A stretch of 64,000 nucleotides of DNA from Kutzneria chonburiensis (GTDB lineage: Bacteria; Actinomycetota; Actinomycetes; Mycobacteriales; Pseudonocardiaceae): NCBI RefSeq assembly GCF_028622115.1, contig NZ_CP097263.1, positions 186,001 through 250,000 on the forward strand, read 5' to 3'. Under the pieces are notes generated by a model, which was given only the letters and a program-made list of their open reading frames with translations, was not told where the DNA came from and ran no database searches. Position 1 is the stretch's first letter. Every line of letters starts with the position of its first letter. The position numbers were made by a program, and so were the translations under genes. Below, piece by piece: positions 44,492 to 52,649 of this stretch.

Positions 44492-45244
44492 ATGAGCGGC
44501 CACTCCAAGTGGGCGACTACCAAGCACAAGAAGGCCGCGATCGACGCCAAGCGCGGCAAGCTGTTCGCGCGGCTGATCAAGAACATCGAGGTCGCGGCGC
44601 GGACCGGGGGCAGTGACCCGGACGGCAACCCCACGCTGTTCGACGCGATCCAGAAGGCCCGCAAGAACTCGGTCCCGCTGGACAACATCGAGCGGGCCCG
44701 CAAGCGGGGCGGCGGCGAGGAGGCCGGCGGCGCCGACTGGCAGACGATCATGTACGAGGGCTACGGGCCCAACGGGGTCGCCGTGCTGATCGAGTGCCTG
44801 ACCGACAACCGCAACCGGGCGGCGTCCGAGGTGCGGACCGCGATGACCCGCAACGGCGGCAACATGGCCGACCCGGGCTCGGTGGCCTACCTGTTCTCCC
44901 GCAAGGGCGTCGTGCTCATGCCGAAGAACGAGCTGTCCGAGGACGACGTGCTGATGGCCGTGCTCGACGCGGGTGCCGAGGAGGTCAACGACCTCGGCGA
45001 GAGCTTCGAGATCGTGTCCGAGGCCGGCGACATGATCCCGGTGCGCAAGGCGCTGCAGGAGGCCGGCTACGACTACGAGTCGGCCGAGGCCAACTTCCTG
45101 CCGTCCATGACGGTGCAGCTGGAGGCCGAGGGCGCGCGCAAGATGTTCAAGCTGATCGACGCGCTCGAGGACTGCGACGACGTGCAGAACGTCTTCGCCA
45201 ACTTCGATGTCAGCGACGAGGTCATGGCCGAGGTCGACGCCTGA
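44492..45244 (+). CDS. yebC: YebC/PmpR-family translation or transcription regulator
   Basis: 250 residues starting [23 protein letters not shown], the strongly conserved opening of the TACO1/YebC family. [24 protein letters not shown] and [14 protein letters not shown] are also invariant in it. Members help ribosomes through proline stretches and have also been described as DNA-binding regulators. It follows pdxT by 50 bp with ggaggaag upstream. Confidence 0.96.
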   Translation: MSGHSKWATTKHKKAAIDAKRGKLFARLIKNIEVAARTGGSDPDGNPTLFDAIQKARKNSVPLDNIERARKRGGGEEAGGADWQTIMYEGYGPNGVAVLIECLTDNRNRAASEVRTAMTRNGGNMADPGSVAYLFSRKGVVLMPKNELSEDDVLMAVLDAGAEEVNDLGESFEIVSEAGDMIPVRKALQEAGYDYESAEANFLPSMTVQLEAEGARKMFKLIDALEDCDDVQNVFANFDVSDEVMAEVDA

Positions 45245-45258
45245 GCTTGACAGATTTC

Positions 45259-45290
45259 TGTTGCCCGGCAACGAGAGTTGCCGGGCAACA
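45259..45290 (+). terminator. Intrinsic terminator after yebC
   Basis: TGTTGCCCGGCAAC (45259-45272), loop gaga, GTTGCCGGGCAACA (45277-45290) is a perfect 14-bp stem followed by ctttg. It separates yebC from the next gene. Confidence 0.85.
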
Positions 45291-45326
45291 CTTTGTCTTG
45301 ACACGTTTTGTGTGCAGAATGGCCGC

Positions 45327-45851
45327 GTGCCCGTTAACCCTGCGTTGAACAACCTCTCTCAGTCCGACCGCGATCTGCGGCAGTGGCTGCTCAAGCAGGC
45401 GGAGGACCACGGCAACGCGGTGGTCGAGGTGGCCGGCGACGAGCACGGTGCGCCGTACTGCTTCACGGTCGGCGCCTGGCGGCGGTTCGGCGTGGCCGAG
45501 GCGGTCGTCATCGGGCTGCCGCTGGAGCTGGGTCGGGTGCTCATCACCGCGTACGTGAACGAGGCGCGCCAAGGCGTTCGGTTCCAGCCGGGGCAGCTGT
45601 ACGGGCAGTTCTTCAACGGCGTGCCGATCACCGTGGAACGGGTCGCCCGCGGCTACTACCCCGAGTTCTTCGGCAGCGCCTTCCTGTTGTACCCCAACGG
45701 TGACTTCCCCGCGGTGCAGCTGATCGTGCCGTCGGAGGGCGGCTACTGGCCGTGGCACCCCCAGGCGCCGCAGGGCTTCGCCCAGTGGCAGCCGGTGCTG
45801 ACCCCGAGCGGCCGCCCCGAGTCCTGGCGCCCGGGCATCGACGGCGCCTGA
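45327..45851 (+). CDS. DUF4262-family protein
   Basis: 174 residues from a GTG (45327). The region DHGNAVVEVAGDEHGAPYCFTVGAWRRFG matches the DUF4262 pattern, and FPAVQLIVPSEGGYWPWH lies toward the end. Function is unknown. A -35-like TTGACA (45298-45303) lies upstream, but no well-spaced -10 is evident. It is an insertion relative to M. tuberculosis gene order. Confidence 0.85.
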   Translation: MPVNPALNNLSQSDRDLRQWLLKQAEDHGNAVVEVAGDEHGAPYCFTVGAWRRFGVAEAVVIGLPLELGRVLITAYVNEARQGVRFQPGQLYGQFFNGVPITVERVARGYYPEFFGSAFLLYPNGDFPAVQLIVPSEGGYWPWHPQAPQGFAQWQPVLTPSGRPESWRPGIDGA

Positions 45852-45853
45852 TT

Positions 45854-45930
45854 GTCAGGAAGGGCCCCTTCCTGACGTTGAACGTCAGTAAGGGGCCCTT
45901 CCTGACGTTCAACGTCAGGAAAGGTCCCTT
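45854..45930. repeat. Tandem 30-bp palindromic repeats between DUF4262 and ruvC
   Basis: Two full 30-bp units (45854-45883, 45884-45913) and a 17-bp part-unit (45914-45930). Each unit is itself a hairpin GTCAGGAAGG-N3/4-CCTTCCTGAC followed by GTTNAAC. Probably a multi-hairpin terminator; there are too few units and no unique spacers for CRISPR. Confidence 0.85.
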
Positions 45931-45991
45931 GGCGTGGGTACTGCGGCGTGTTGCCGTCCGAGCCGATCTTCGGGCCCGGTAGTGTCCCTCC

Positions 45992-46007
45992 TCGAACGGG
46001 TGTTCGG
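45992..46007 (+). promoter_or_regulatory. LexA (SOS) box of ruvCAB
   Basis: TCGAAC-GGGT-GTTCGG matches the actinobacterial SOS box TCGAAC-N4-GTTCGA with one change. It lies 19 bp before the ruvC start. ruvC is a known LexA target in M. tuberculosis. Confidence 0.85.
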
Positions 46008-46025
46008 CGATGGAGGCGGGACGAA

Positions 46026-46598
46026 GTGCGGGTGTTTGGCGTCGACCCTGGACTGACGCGCTGCGGTCTGGGCGTGGTCGACGGCGGCCCGGGGCGCACG
46101 GTGCGGCTCGTCGAGGTGGGCGTGGCCCGGACCCCGGCGGAGGACGACCTGGCCAACCGCCTGCTCCAGCTGTCCGAGGTGGTGGAGGACTGGCTGGACC
46201 GGCACCGCCCCGGGGTGGTGGCGATCGAGCGGGTGTTCAGCCAGCACAACGTGCGTACGGCGATGGGCACAGCCCAGGCCGGCGGGGTGGTGGCGCTGCT
46301 GGCGGCCAAGCGGGGCCTGCCGGTCGCGTTCCATACGCCGAGCGAGGTGAAGGCGGCGGTCACGGGCTCGGGCACGGCGGACAAGGCGCAGGTCACGGCC
46401 ATGGTGACCCGCCTGCTGGGGCTGACCGTCGCGCCGAAGCCGGCCGACGCCGCCGACGCGCTGGCGCTGGGCATCTGCCACCTGTGGCGGGCCCCGCTGA
46501 TGGCCCGGCTGGCGCAGGCCGAGGCCCGCGCCGCGGAACTGCAACGTCGACACAAGGCCCGGCTGGCCGAGGCCGCGAACAGGGGAGTCGCCCGGTGA
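46026..46598 (+). CDS. ruvC: Holliday-junction endonuclease RuvC
   Basis: 190 residues. The catalytic acids appear in [27 protein letters not shown] and [14 protein letters not shown]. It cuts Holliday junctions symmetrically, guided by RuvAB. GTG start with ggaggcgggac upstream. It is followed by ruvA with a GTGA overlap. Confidence 0.97.
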   Translation: MRVFGVDPGLTRCGLGVVDGGPGRTVRLVEVGVARTPAEDDLANRLLQLSEVVEDWLDRHRPGVVAIERVFSQHNVRTAMGTAQAGGVVALLAAKRGLPVAFHTPSEVKAAVTGSGTADKAQVTAMVTRLLGLTVAPKPADAADALALGICHLWRAPLMARLAQAEARAAELQRRHKARLAEAANRGVAR

Positions 46599-47194
46599 TC
46601 TCGTCGGTACGTGGACCGGTGCTGTCCATCGCCCTGGACCATGCCGTCATCGAGGTCGGCGGCCTTGGCTACGCCGTGCTGGCCACGCCGACGACGCTGG
46701 CGGGCCTGCGCCGCGGCGACGAGGCGATGCTGCACACCGCGCTGATCGTGCGCGAGGATTCGCTGACCCTGTACGGCTTCACCGACCCGGACGCGCGCGG
46801 GCTGTTCGGCCTGCTGCTGACGGTGTCGGGCATCGGCCCGAAGATCGCGCTGGCCACGCTGGCCGTGCTGGAGCCGGACAAGCTGCGGGCGGCGCTGGCC
46901 GAGGGCAACACCTCGATGCTGACGCAGGTGCCGGGCATCGGCCGCAAGGGCGCGGAGCGCCTGATCATCGAGCTGCGGGACAAGGTCGGCGCGCTGACCA
47001 GCGGCACCCCCGGCCCCGAGGTCGCGGCGGACGCCGAGCTGGTGCGCGCGCAGGTCACGGAGGCGTTGCTGGGCCTGGGCTTCGCGGCCAAGCCGGCCGA
47101 GCAGGCGGTGGACGCGGTGCTGGCCAAGGACGGCGCCCAGAACACGGCGGCGGTGCTGCGGCAGGCCCTGACCTCGTTGGGGCGCAAGCGATGA
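46595..47194 (+). CDS. ruvA: Holliday-junction helicase subunit RuvA
   Basis: 199 residues. Helix-hairpin-helix motifs [15 protein letters not shown] and [19 protein letters not shown] bind DNA; the acidic-pin OB domain is N-terminal and domain III ([10 protein letters not shown]) contacts RuvB. GTG start overlaps ruvC stop. It overlaps ruvB by ATGA. Confidence 0.97.
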   Translation: MISSVRGPVLSIALDHAVIEVGGLGYAVLATPTTLAGLRRGDEAMLHTALIVREDSLTLYGFTDPDARGLFGLLLTVSGIGPKIALATLAVLEPDKLRAALAEGNTSMLTQVPGIGRKGAERLIIELRDKVGALTSGTPGPEVAADAELVRAQVTEALLGLGFAAKPAEQAVDAVLAKDGAQNTAAVLRQALTSLGRKR

Positions 47195-48240
47195 GCGACT
47201 ACGACGAGCACGGCCCGCTGTCCGCGCTGGCGGAGCCGACCGAGCGGGACGTGGAGTCGACGCTGCGGCCGCGGCGGATGACCGAGTTCGTCGGCCAGCC
47301 GCGGGTCCGCGAGCAGCTGGAGCTGGTGCTGCGCGGCGCGCAGATGCGCGGCCAGCCGCCGGACCACGTGCTGCTGTCCGGCCCGCCCGGGCTGGGCAAG
47401 ACCAGCCTTTCCATGATCATCGCCGCCGAGCTGGGCAGCTCCATCCGGATCACCTCGGGCCCGGCGCTCGAGCGGGCCGGCGACCTCGCCGCGATGCTGT
47501 CCAACCTGGTCGAGGGCGACGTCCTGTTCATCGACGAGATCCATCGCATCGCGCGCCCGGCCGAAGAGATGCTGTACCTCGCGATGGAGGACTTCCGGGT
47601 CGACGTGGTCGTGGGCAAGGGCCCGGGCGCGACCTCGATCCCGTTGGAGATCGCCCCGTTCACGCTGGTCGGCGCGACCACCCGGTCCGGATCGCTGACC
47701 GGTCCGCTGCGTGACCGTTTCGGCTTCACCGGTCACATGGAGTTCTACACGCCGGAGGAATTGCAACAAGTTCTGCACCGTTCGGCCTCGATCCTGGGCA
47801 TGGATCTGCCGGGTGACGGCGCGGCCGAGATCGCGCGGCGGTCCCGCGGCACACCCCGTATCGCCAACCGGCTGCTGCGCCGGGTCCGTGACTACGCCGA
47901 GGTGCGGGCCGACGGCGTGATCAGCACCGACGTCGCCCGGGCCGCGCTGGCCGTCTACGACGTGGACGACCTCGGCCTCGACCGGCTGGACCGCGCGGTG
48001 CTGAACGCGCTGGTCAGGAGCTTCCACGGGGGTCCGGTGGGGGTGGCGACGCTGGCCGTCGCGGTGGGGGAGGAGCCCACCACCGTGGAGGAGGTCTGCG
48101 AGCCGTTCCTGGTCCGCGCCGGCATGCTCGCGCGCACCCCGCGGGGCCGCGTCGCGACGGCCGCCGCGTGGCAGCACATGGGTCTGACGCCGCCGGCCGA
48201 GGCGCCGGGCGAGCCCCCAGCCACGGGTTATGGCCGATAA
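47191..48240 (+). CDS. ruvB: Holliday-junction branch-migration ATPase RuvB
   Basis: 349 residues. Walker [11 protein letters not shown], Walker [10 protein letters not shown], sensor [11 protein letters not shown] and arginine finger region [11 protein letters not shown] are present, then the winged-helix DNA-binding domain. It pumps DNA through the RuvA tetramer. It ends the SOS-controlled ruvCAB operon. Confidence 0.98.
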   Translation: MSDYDEHGPLSALAEPTERDVESTLRPRRMTEFVGQPRVREQLELVLRGAQMRGQPPDHVLLSGPPGLGKTSLSMIIAAELGSSIRITSGPALERAGDLAAMLSNLVEGDVLFIDEIHRIARPAEEMLYLAMEDFRVDVVVGKGPGATSIPLEIAPFTLVGATTRSGSLTGPLRDRFGFTGHMEFYTPEELQQVLHRSASILGMDLPGDGAAEIARRSRGTPRIANRLLRRVRDYAEVRADGVISTDVARAALAVYDVDDLGLDRLDRAVLNALVRSFHGGPVGVATLAVAVGEEPTTVEEVCEPFLVRAGMLARTPRGRVATAAAWQHMGLTPPAEAPGEPPATGYGR

Positions 48241-48314
48241 GCGGTGTGGCAGACTCAATGGGCATACCCAGCATGTGACGCCCGCCGAAGGTATGGGCCG
48301 TCGCCGAACGGAGA

Positions 48315-48695
48315 ATGATGGACCCCTCGAACCTGCTGCTTCCGCTTCTGATCATCCTGGTCGGCGGCATGCTCTTCTTCGGCAGCCGTCGCCAGCGCAA
48401 GGCGGTGGCCGCGCAGCAGCAGCTGCAGACGTCGCTGACCGTCGGCGACCGGGTGATGACCACGTCCGGCCTGTTCGCCACGGTGGCGGGTGTCGACTCG
48501 GAGACCGACATCGACCTGGAGATCGCGCCGGGTGTCGTGACGACCTGGCTGCGGGCCGCGGTCCGCGAGAAGGTGAACCCGACGACCGACTCGGACGTCG
48601 TGGAGTCCGAGGACGCGGACGAGGAGCAGACCGCGGGCGAGCCGGCGAGCACCGCCGAGATCGCTCCCCCGCTGGAGAGCAAGACCAAGAGCTGA
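48315..48695 (+). CDS. yajC: Preprotein translocase subunit YajC
   Basis: 126 residues, one membrane helix (~7-23), then RRQRKAVAAQQQLQTSLTVGDRVMTTSGLFATV, the conserved YajC core, and an acidic tail. YajC is an accessory part of SecDF. ATG follows gaacggaga. Confidence 0.94.
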   Translation: MMDPSNLLLPLLIILVGGMLFFGSRRQRKAVAAQQQLQTSLTVGDRVMTTSGLFATVAGVDSETDIDLEIAPGVVTTWLRAAVREKVNPTTDSDVVESEDADEEQTAGEPASTAEIAPPLESKTKS

Positions 48696-48707
48696 GCCGT
48701 CCGGCCG

Positions 48708-48741
48708 GTGCGGGGTCGCCCACGCAGGGGCGACCTCGCAC
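48708..48741 (+). terminator. Hairpin between yajC and secD
   Basis: GTGCGGGGTCGCCC (48708-48721), loop acgcag, GGGCGACCTCGCAC (48728-48741), one mismatch. It may separate or tune yajC and secD transcription, or be an attenuator. Confidence 0.6.
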
Positions 48742-48880
48742 AGTGACGCGCGCCTCACACGGTGGGGAGTACGCTGCGACCTCGCCCGCACTCTGACCGC
48801 CACGTGAGGGCACCCTGTCGCCCGGCCCGGGCCTCGGGGTACACCACCGACAACTATCAGCACGAGGAGACCGACCGACC

Positions 48881-50647
48881 GTGGCACCTCCGGCCGGGCA
48901 GATCCGCCCAGTGCGTTACCTGGGTGTCTTCGCCCTCATCGTGGTCGTGCTCTACGCCTTGGTGTTCTTCACCGGCAGTGGACAGCCGACGCCCAAACTC
49001 GGTATCGACCTGCAAGGGGGCACGCGGGTCACGCTGACCGCGATCTCCCCGGACGGCAAGCCACCGGCACAGGACTCCCTCAACCAGGCCCGCCAGATCC
49101 TGGCCGACCGCGTCAACGGCAACGGCGTCTCCGGCGCCGAGATCGTCCAGGACGGCAGCAACCTGGTCATCACCGCGCCGGGCAACGACGGCGACCAGCT
49201 GAAGTCGGTGAGCCAGCCGGCCGTGCTGAAGTTCCGGCCGGTGCTGATCGACGCCCAGTCGAACCAGCCGATGATCGTGCCGGTCGCTCCGCCGAGCACC
49301 TCGAGCAAGCCGACGACCAGCGGCAACACCGCCAAGCCGAGCGGCTCGACCACGCCGACCAGCACCTCGGCCACGTCGACCTCGACCTCGGCCAAGCCGC
49401 AGGGCATGCCGGTGCCGATGAAGCAGGCCGCGCCGACCACGACGACGAACCCGTCGCCGTCCACGTCGGCCTCCTCGACCACCACGACCGGCCCGCCGCC
49501 CAGCGTGAGCGGTGTCGCGGACCCGAACCAGGCCAAGGCGATCCAGCAGGCCAAGGCGGTCCGGCAGAACCCGGCCGTGGTCAGCGACCCGACCGCGCAG
49601 CAGGCCGCGCTCGCCGCGCTCGACTGCTCCAAGCCCGACCCGATGGCCGGGTACGACGACTCGGACAAGCCGCTGGTCACCTGCGACCGCGACCACCAGA
49701 ACAAGTACATCCTCGGCCCGTCCTTCCTGGAGGGCAAGGAGATCGCCTCCGCGCAGTCGCAGTTCGACTCGCAGCAGGCGCAGTGGATCGTCACGCTGAC
49801 CTTCAAGGCCGACGGGGCCAAGACCTGGGCCGACTACACCGGCAAGAACGTCGGCCAGTACGCCGCGTTCACGCTGGACGGCCAGGTGCAGTCCGCGCCC
49901 AAGATCAACCAGCAGATCATCGGCAACACCGAGATCAGCGGCTCGTTCACCCAGGCCTCGTCCAAGCAGCTGGCCAACTCGCTGAGCTACGGCTCGCTGC
50001 CGCTGTCGTTCACCGTGTCGGAGAACCAGACGGTGTCGGCCACGCTGGGCCTGTCCTCGTTGCAGGCCGGCCTGCTGGCCGGCGGCCTCGGCCTGCTGCT
50101 GGTGATCATCTACTGTCTGTTCTACTACCGGGCGCTGGGCGTGCTGACCCTGCTCTCGCTGATCTGCTCCGGCCTGGTCGTGTACGCGATCCTGGTGCTG
50201 TTCGGGCGGTGGATCAACTACAGCCTCGACCTGCCCGGCATCGCCGGTTTCATCATCGCCATCGGTATCACCGCCGACTCCTTCGTGGTGTTCTTCGAAC
50301 GCATGAAGGACGAAGTGCGCGAGGGCCGGTCGTTCCGGTCCGCGGTGCCACGGGCCTGGGTCCGCGCCCGGCGCACCATCCTGTCCGCCGACGCGGTCAG
50401 CTTCCTCGCCGCCGCGGTGCTGTACACGCTGGCCGTCGGCGACGTGCGCGGCTTCGCGTTCACCACCGGCATGTCCACGGTGATCGACCTGCTGGTGGTC
50501 TTCATCGTCACGCACCCGTTGGTGGCGCTGGCCTCCCGCTCCAAGACCCTGTCCAAGCCGGCCTTCTCCGGCCTCGGCGCCGTGCACGACGCCGGCGTGG
50601 AGCTGCGTGCCGCCGAGCGCGCCGCCAACCCCGTGAAGGAGGCGTGA
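48881..50647 (+). CDS. secD: Protein-export membrane protein SecD
   Basis: 588 residues with six membrane helices. The first periplasmic motif LGIDLQGGTRVTL and the C-terminal helices (VYAILVLFGRWI, ITADSFVVFFERMKDEV, SADAVSFLAAA) define SecD. Residues ~130-210 are a Ser/Thr/Pro-rich insertion in the external domain, a low-complexity stretch. It pulls exported proteins through SecYEG using the proton gradient. secF follows by two bases. Confidence 0.97.
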   Translation: MAPPAGQIRPVRYLGVFALIVVVLYALVFFTGSGQPTPKLGIDLQGGTRVTLTAISPDGKPPAQDSLNQARQILADRVNGNGVSGAEIVQDGSNLVITAPGNDGDQLKSVSQPAVLKFRPVLIDAQSNQPMIVPVAPPSTSSKPTTSGNTAKPSGSTTPTSTSATSTSTSAKPQGMPVPMKQAAPTTTTNPSPSTSASSTTTTGPPPSVSGVADPNQAKAIQQAKAVRQNPAVVSDPTAQQAALAALDCSKPDPMAGYDDSDKPLVTCDRDHQNKYILGPSFLEGKEIASAQSQFDSQQAQWIVTLTFKADGAKTWADYTGKNVGQYAAFTLDGQVQSAPKINQQIIGNTEISGSFTQASSKQLANSLSYGSLPLSFTVSENQTVSATLGLSSLQAGLLAGGLGLLLVIIYCLFYYRALGVLTLLSLICSGLVVYAILVLFGRWINYSLDLPGIAGFIIAIGITADSFVVFFERMKDEVREGRSFRSAVPRAWVRARRTILSADAVSFLAAAVLYTLAVGDVRGFAFTTGMSTVIDLLVVFIVTHPLVALASRSKTLSKPAFSGLGAVHDAGVELRAAERAANPVKEA

Positions 50648-50648
50648 C

Positions 50649-51881
50649 GTGTCGACTCCAGTGAAGCCGCCGAAGCACGGTGTCCTGCACAACCTGTACG
50701 TCGGCACCGGCGCGTTCGACATCATCGGCAAGCGCAAGCGCTGGTACATCGCGTTCGCCGTGCTGATCGCGATCTGCCTGGGCTCGATGGCCATCAAGGG
50801 CTTCAACTACGGCATCGAGTTCAGCGGCGGCACGCAGATCCAGATGCCGGTGAAGGGCCAGTCCGGCAACGCCACCACCGATGACGCGCTCGCGGTCTAC
50901 AAGCAGGCCATCGGCCACGACGCCGAGCAGGCCCAGACCGTCGGCTCGGGCGAATCGGCGACGATCCAGCTGCGCTCGGTGCCGCTGGACGGCACGCAGG
51001 TGGTCAAGCTCAAGGAAGCGCTGTTCGCCAAGTTCAAGCCGCTGGGCACCAACGGGCAGCCCAACCAGCAGTCCATCAGCGACAGCGCGGTCAGCTCGTC
51101 CTGGGGCGGCGAGATCTCCCAGAAGGCGCTCATCGCGCTGGCCGTGTTCCTGGTGCTGGTGACCATCTTCCTGACGTTCTACTTCGAACGCGCGATGGCC
51201 ATCGCCGCACTGGGCTCGCTGGTCAACGACCTGATCGTGACCGCGGGCGTGTACTCCATCGTCGGCTTCGAGGTCACGCCGGCCACGGTGATCGGCTTCC
51301 TGACGATTCTGGGCTTCTCGCTGTACGACACCGTTGTCGTGTTCGACAAGGTCCGGGAGAACACCCGAGGCCTGCTCAAGCTGACCCGGCGCACCTACGG
51401 CGAGGCGGCCAACCTGGCCGTCAACCAGACCCTGATGCGCTCCATCAACACCTCGCTGATCGCGCTGCTGCCGGTGCTCGGCCTGCTCGTGGTCGGCGTC
51501 GTGCTGCTGGGCGTCGGCACGCTCCAGGACCTGGCGCTGATCCAGCTCACCGGTATGTTGGTCGGCGCGGTCTCGTCGATCTTCCTGGCAACCCCGCTGG
51601 TGGTGGACCTGAAGATGCGCGACCCGAAGTACAAGCAGCAGGCCGAGCGGGTCGCGCACCGCCGCGCCAACCTGGCCCGCAAGGCCGAGCTGGCCGCCCA
51701 GGGGGAATCTGGCCAGGGCATCGAGGACGGCGGGGACTTCGACCCGAGCGACGACGAGGCCCTGAGCGCCGAGATCCGCAAGGAGAAGGCCATGGCCGCG
51801 GCGGCCAGCACGCCGTCGCGCACGCCCAAGGCGCGGCCGTCCGGCAAGAGCGGCCGTCCGACCGGGAAGAGGCGGCACTGA
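50649..51881 (+). CDS. secF: Protein-export membrane protein SecF
   Basis: 410 residues with six helices. GIEFSGGTQIQMP is the first-domain signature; LGFSLYDTVVVFDKVREN and SINTSLIALLPVLG lie in helices 4-5. A charged tail rich in Lys/Ala follows. GTG start at 50649. The stop TGA is shared with the apt start, see next entry. Confidence 0.97.
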   Translation: MSTPVKPPKHGVLHNLYVGTGAFDIIGKRKRWYIAFAVLIAICLGSMAIKGFNYGIEFSGGTQIQMPVKGQSGNATTDDALAVYKQAIGHDAEQAQTVGSGESATIQLRSVPLDGTQVVKLKEALFAKFKPLGTNGQPNQQSISDSAVSSSWGGEISQKALIALAVFLVLVTIFLTFYFERAMAIAALGSLVNDLIVTAGVYSIVGFEVTPATVIGFLTILGFSLYDTVVVFDKVRENTRGLLKLTRRTYGEAANLAVNQTLMRSINTSLIALLPVLGLLVVGVVLLGVGTLQDLALIQLTGMLVGAVSSIFLATPLVVDLKMRDPKYKQQAERVAHRRANLARKAELAAQGESGQGIEDGGDFDPSDDEALSAEIRKEKAMAAAASTPSRTPKARPSGKSGRPTGKRRH

Positions 51882-52405
51882 GCAGCACCGCACTCGACGG
51901 CGCGCTCGGGCTCATCCGGGAGGTCCCCGACTTCCCCGAGCCCGGCGTGCTGTTCCGGGACATCAGCCCGGTGCTCGCCGACCCGGCGGCCTTCCGCGTC
52001 CTGGTGGACGCGATGGCCGCCGGGCTGCCGGCCGGCACCGACGCCGTGGTGGCCATCGAGGCCCGCGGCTTCATCCTCGGCGCGGCCATCGCCTACGCCA
52101 GCGGCCTCGGCCTGGTGTGCGTGCGCAAGCCCGGCAAGCTGCCGGCGGTGCGGCACCGGGTCAGCTACGCGCTGGAGTACGGCACCGCCACGCTCGAGCT
52201 GCCGGAGGACACCATTCGCGCAGGTCAGCGCGTTGCCATCGTGGACGACGTGCTGGCAACCGGTGGCACCGTCGCCGCTACCCGTGAGCTGGTCGAACAC
52301 GCAGGCGGCATCGTCACGGGCGTGTCCGTGATCCTCGAACTGGCCTTCTTGAAGGGCCGCGACCGCGTCCCCGGCGTGGACGTCACAGCGCTCGTCACCA
52401 CCTGA
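51878..52405 (+). CDS. apt: Adenine phosphoribosyltransferase, apparently starting at CTG
   Basis: 175 residues. The PRPP motif VAIVDDVLATGGTVAAT, PEPGVLFRDISPVLADPAAF at the start and EARGFILGAAIA identify Apt. It salvages adenine to AMP. The only in-frame conventional start (GTG at 51947) would delete the conserved opening; upstream, the frame has no ATG, GTG or TTG in the secF tail that I read (about 10 codons). A CTG at 51878 overlaps the secF stop as CTGA and has gggaagagg at 51864-51872, well placed. A sequence error is the alternative. Confidence 0.88.
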   Translation: MSSTALDGALGLIREVPDFPEPGVLFRDISPVLADPAAFRVLVDAMAAGLPAGTDAVVAIEARGFILGAAIAYASGLGLVCVRKPGKLPAVRHRVSYALEYGTATLELPEDTIRAGQRVAIVDDVLATGGTVAATRELVEHAGGIVTGVSVILELAFLKGRDRVPGVDVTALVTT

Positions 52406-52408
52406 CAC

Positions 52409-52492
52409 CCCCGCGAGTCCCGCTTAGCGTCACACCGAAACGCCGAGTTTTTTTCGTGCTTTCGGTGTGACGGTGGGCGGGACTCGCCGGGG
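52409..52492. repeat. Palindromic repeat copy E
   Basis: Left arm CCCCGCGAGTCCCGC (52409-52423), right GCGGGACTCGCCGGGG (52477-52492); stem extends through AGCGTCACACCGAAA and TTTCGGTGTGAC, loop with a seven-T run. It sits 3 bases after the apt stop. The rest of the gap to rel holds nothing recognisable. Confidence 0.88.
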
Positions 52493-52649
52493 TCTGGGGG
52501 CCGGTGGGCTGAACAGCGTTGACTAGTGCGGCCGATATTCGTCCCACGTTCGTCGTGTCGAGCGGCACGCTTGTCGTGATCCGGAATCCTCGGGCTCGAT
52601 CCAGAGTTATCCTCGGTGCAGAAACTTTGCTACCCCGATAGCACCGGGA

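Noticed and set aside
45247-45326. Strong promoter from two TTGACA boxes
   Set aside because: Neither has a -10 box at proper spacing; the first is before the terminator hairpin.
45854-45930. CRISPR array
   Set aside because: Only 2.5 units, no unique spacers, no cas genes.
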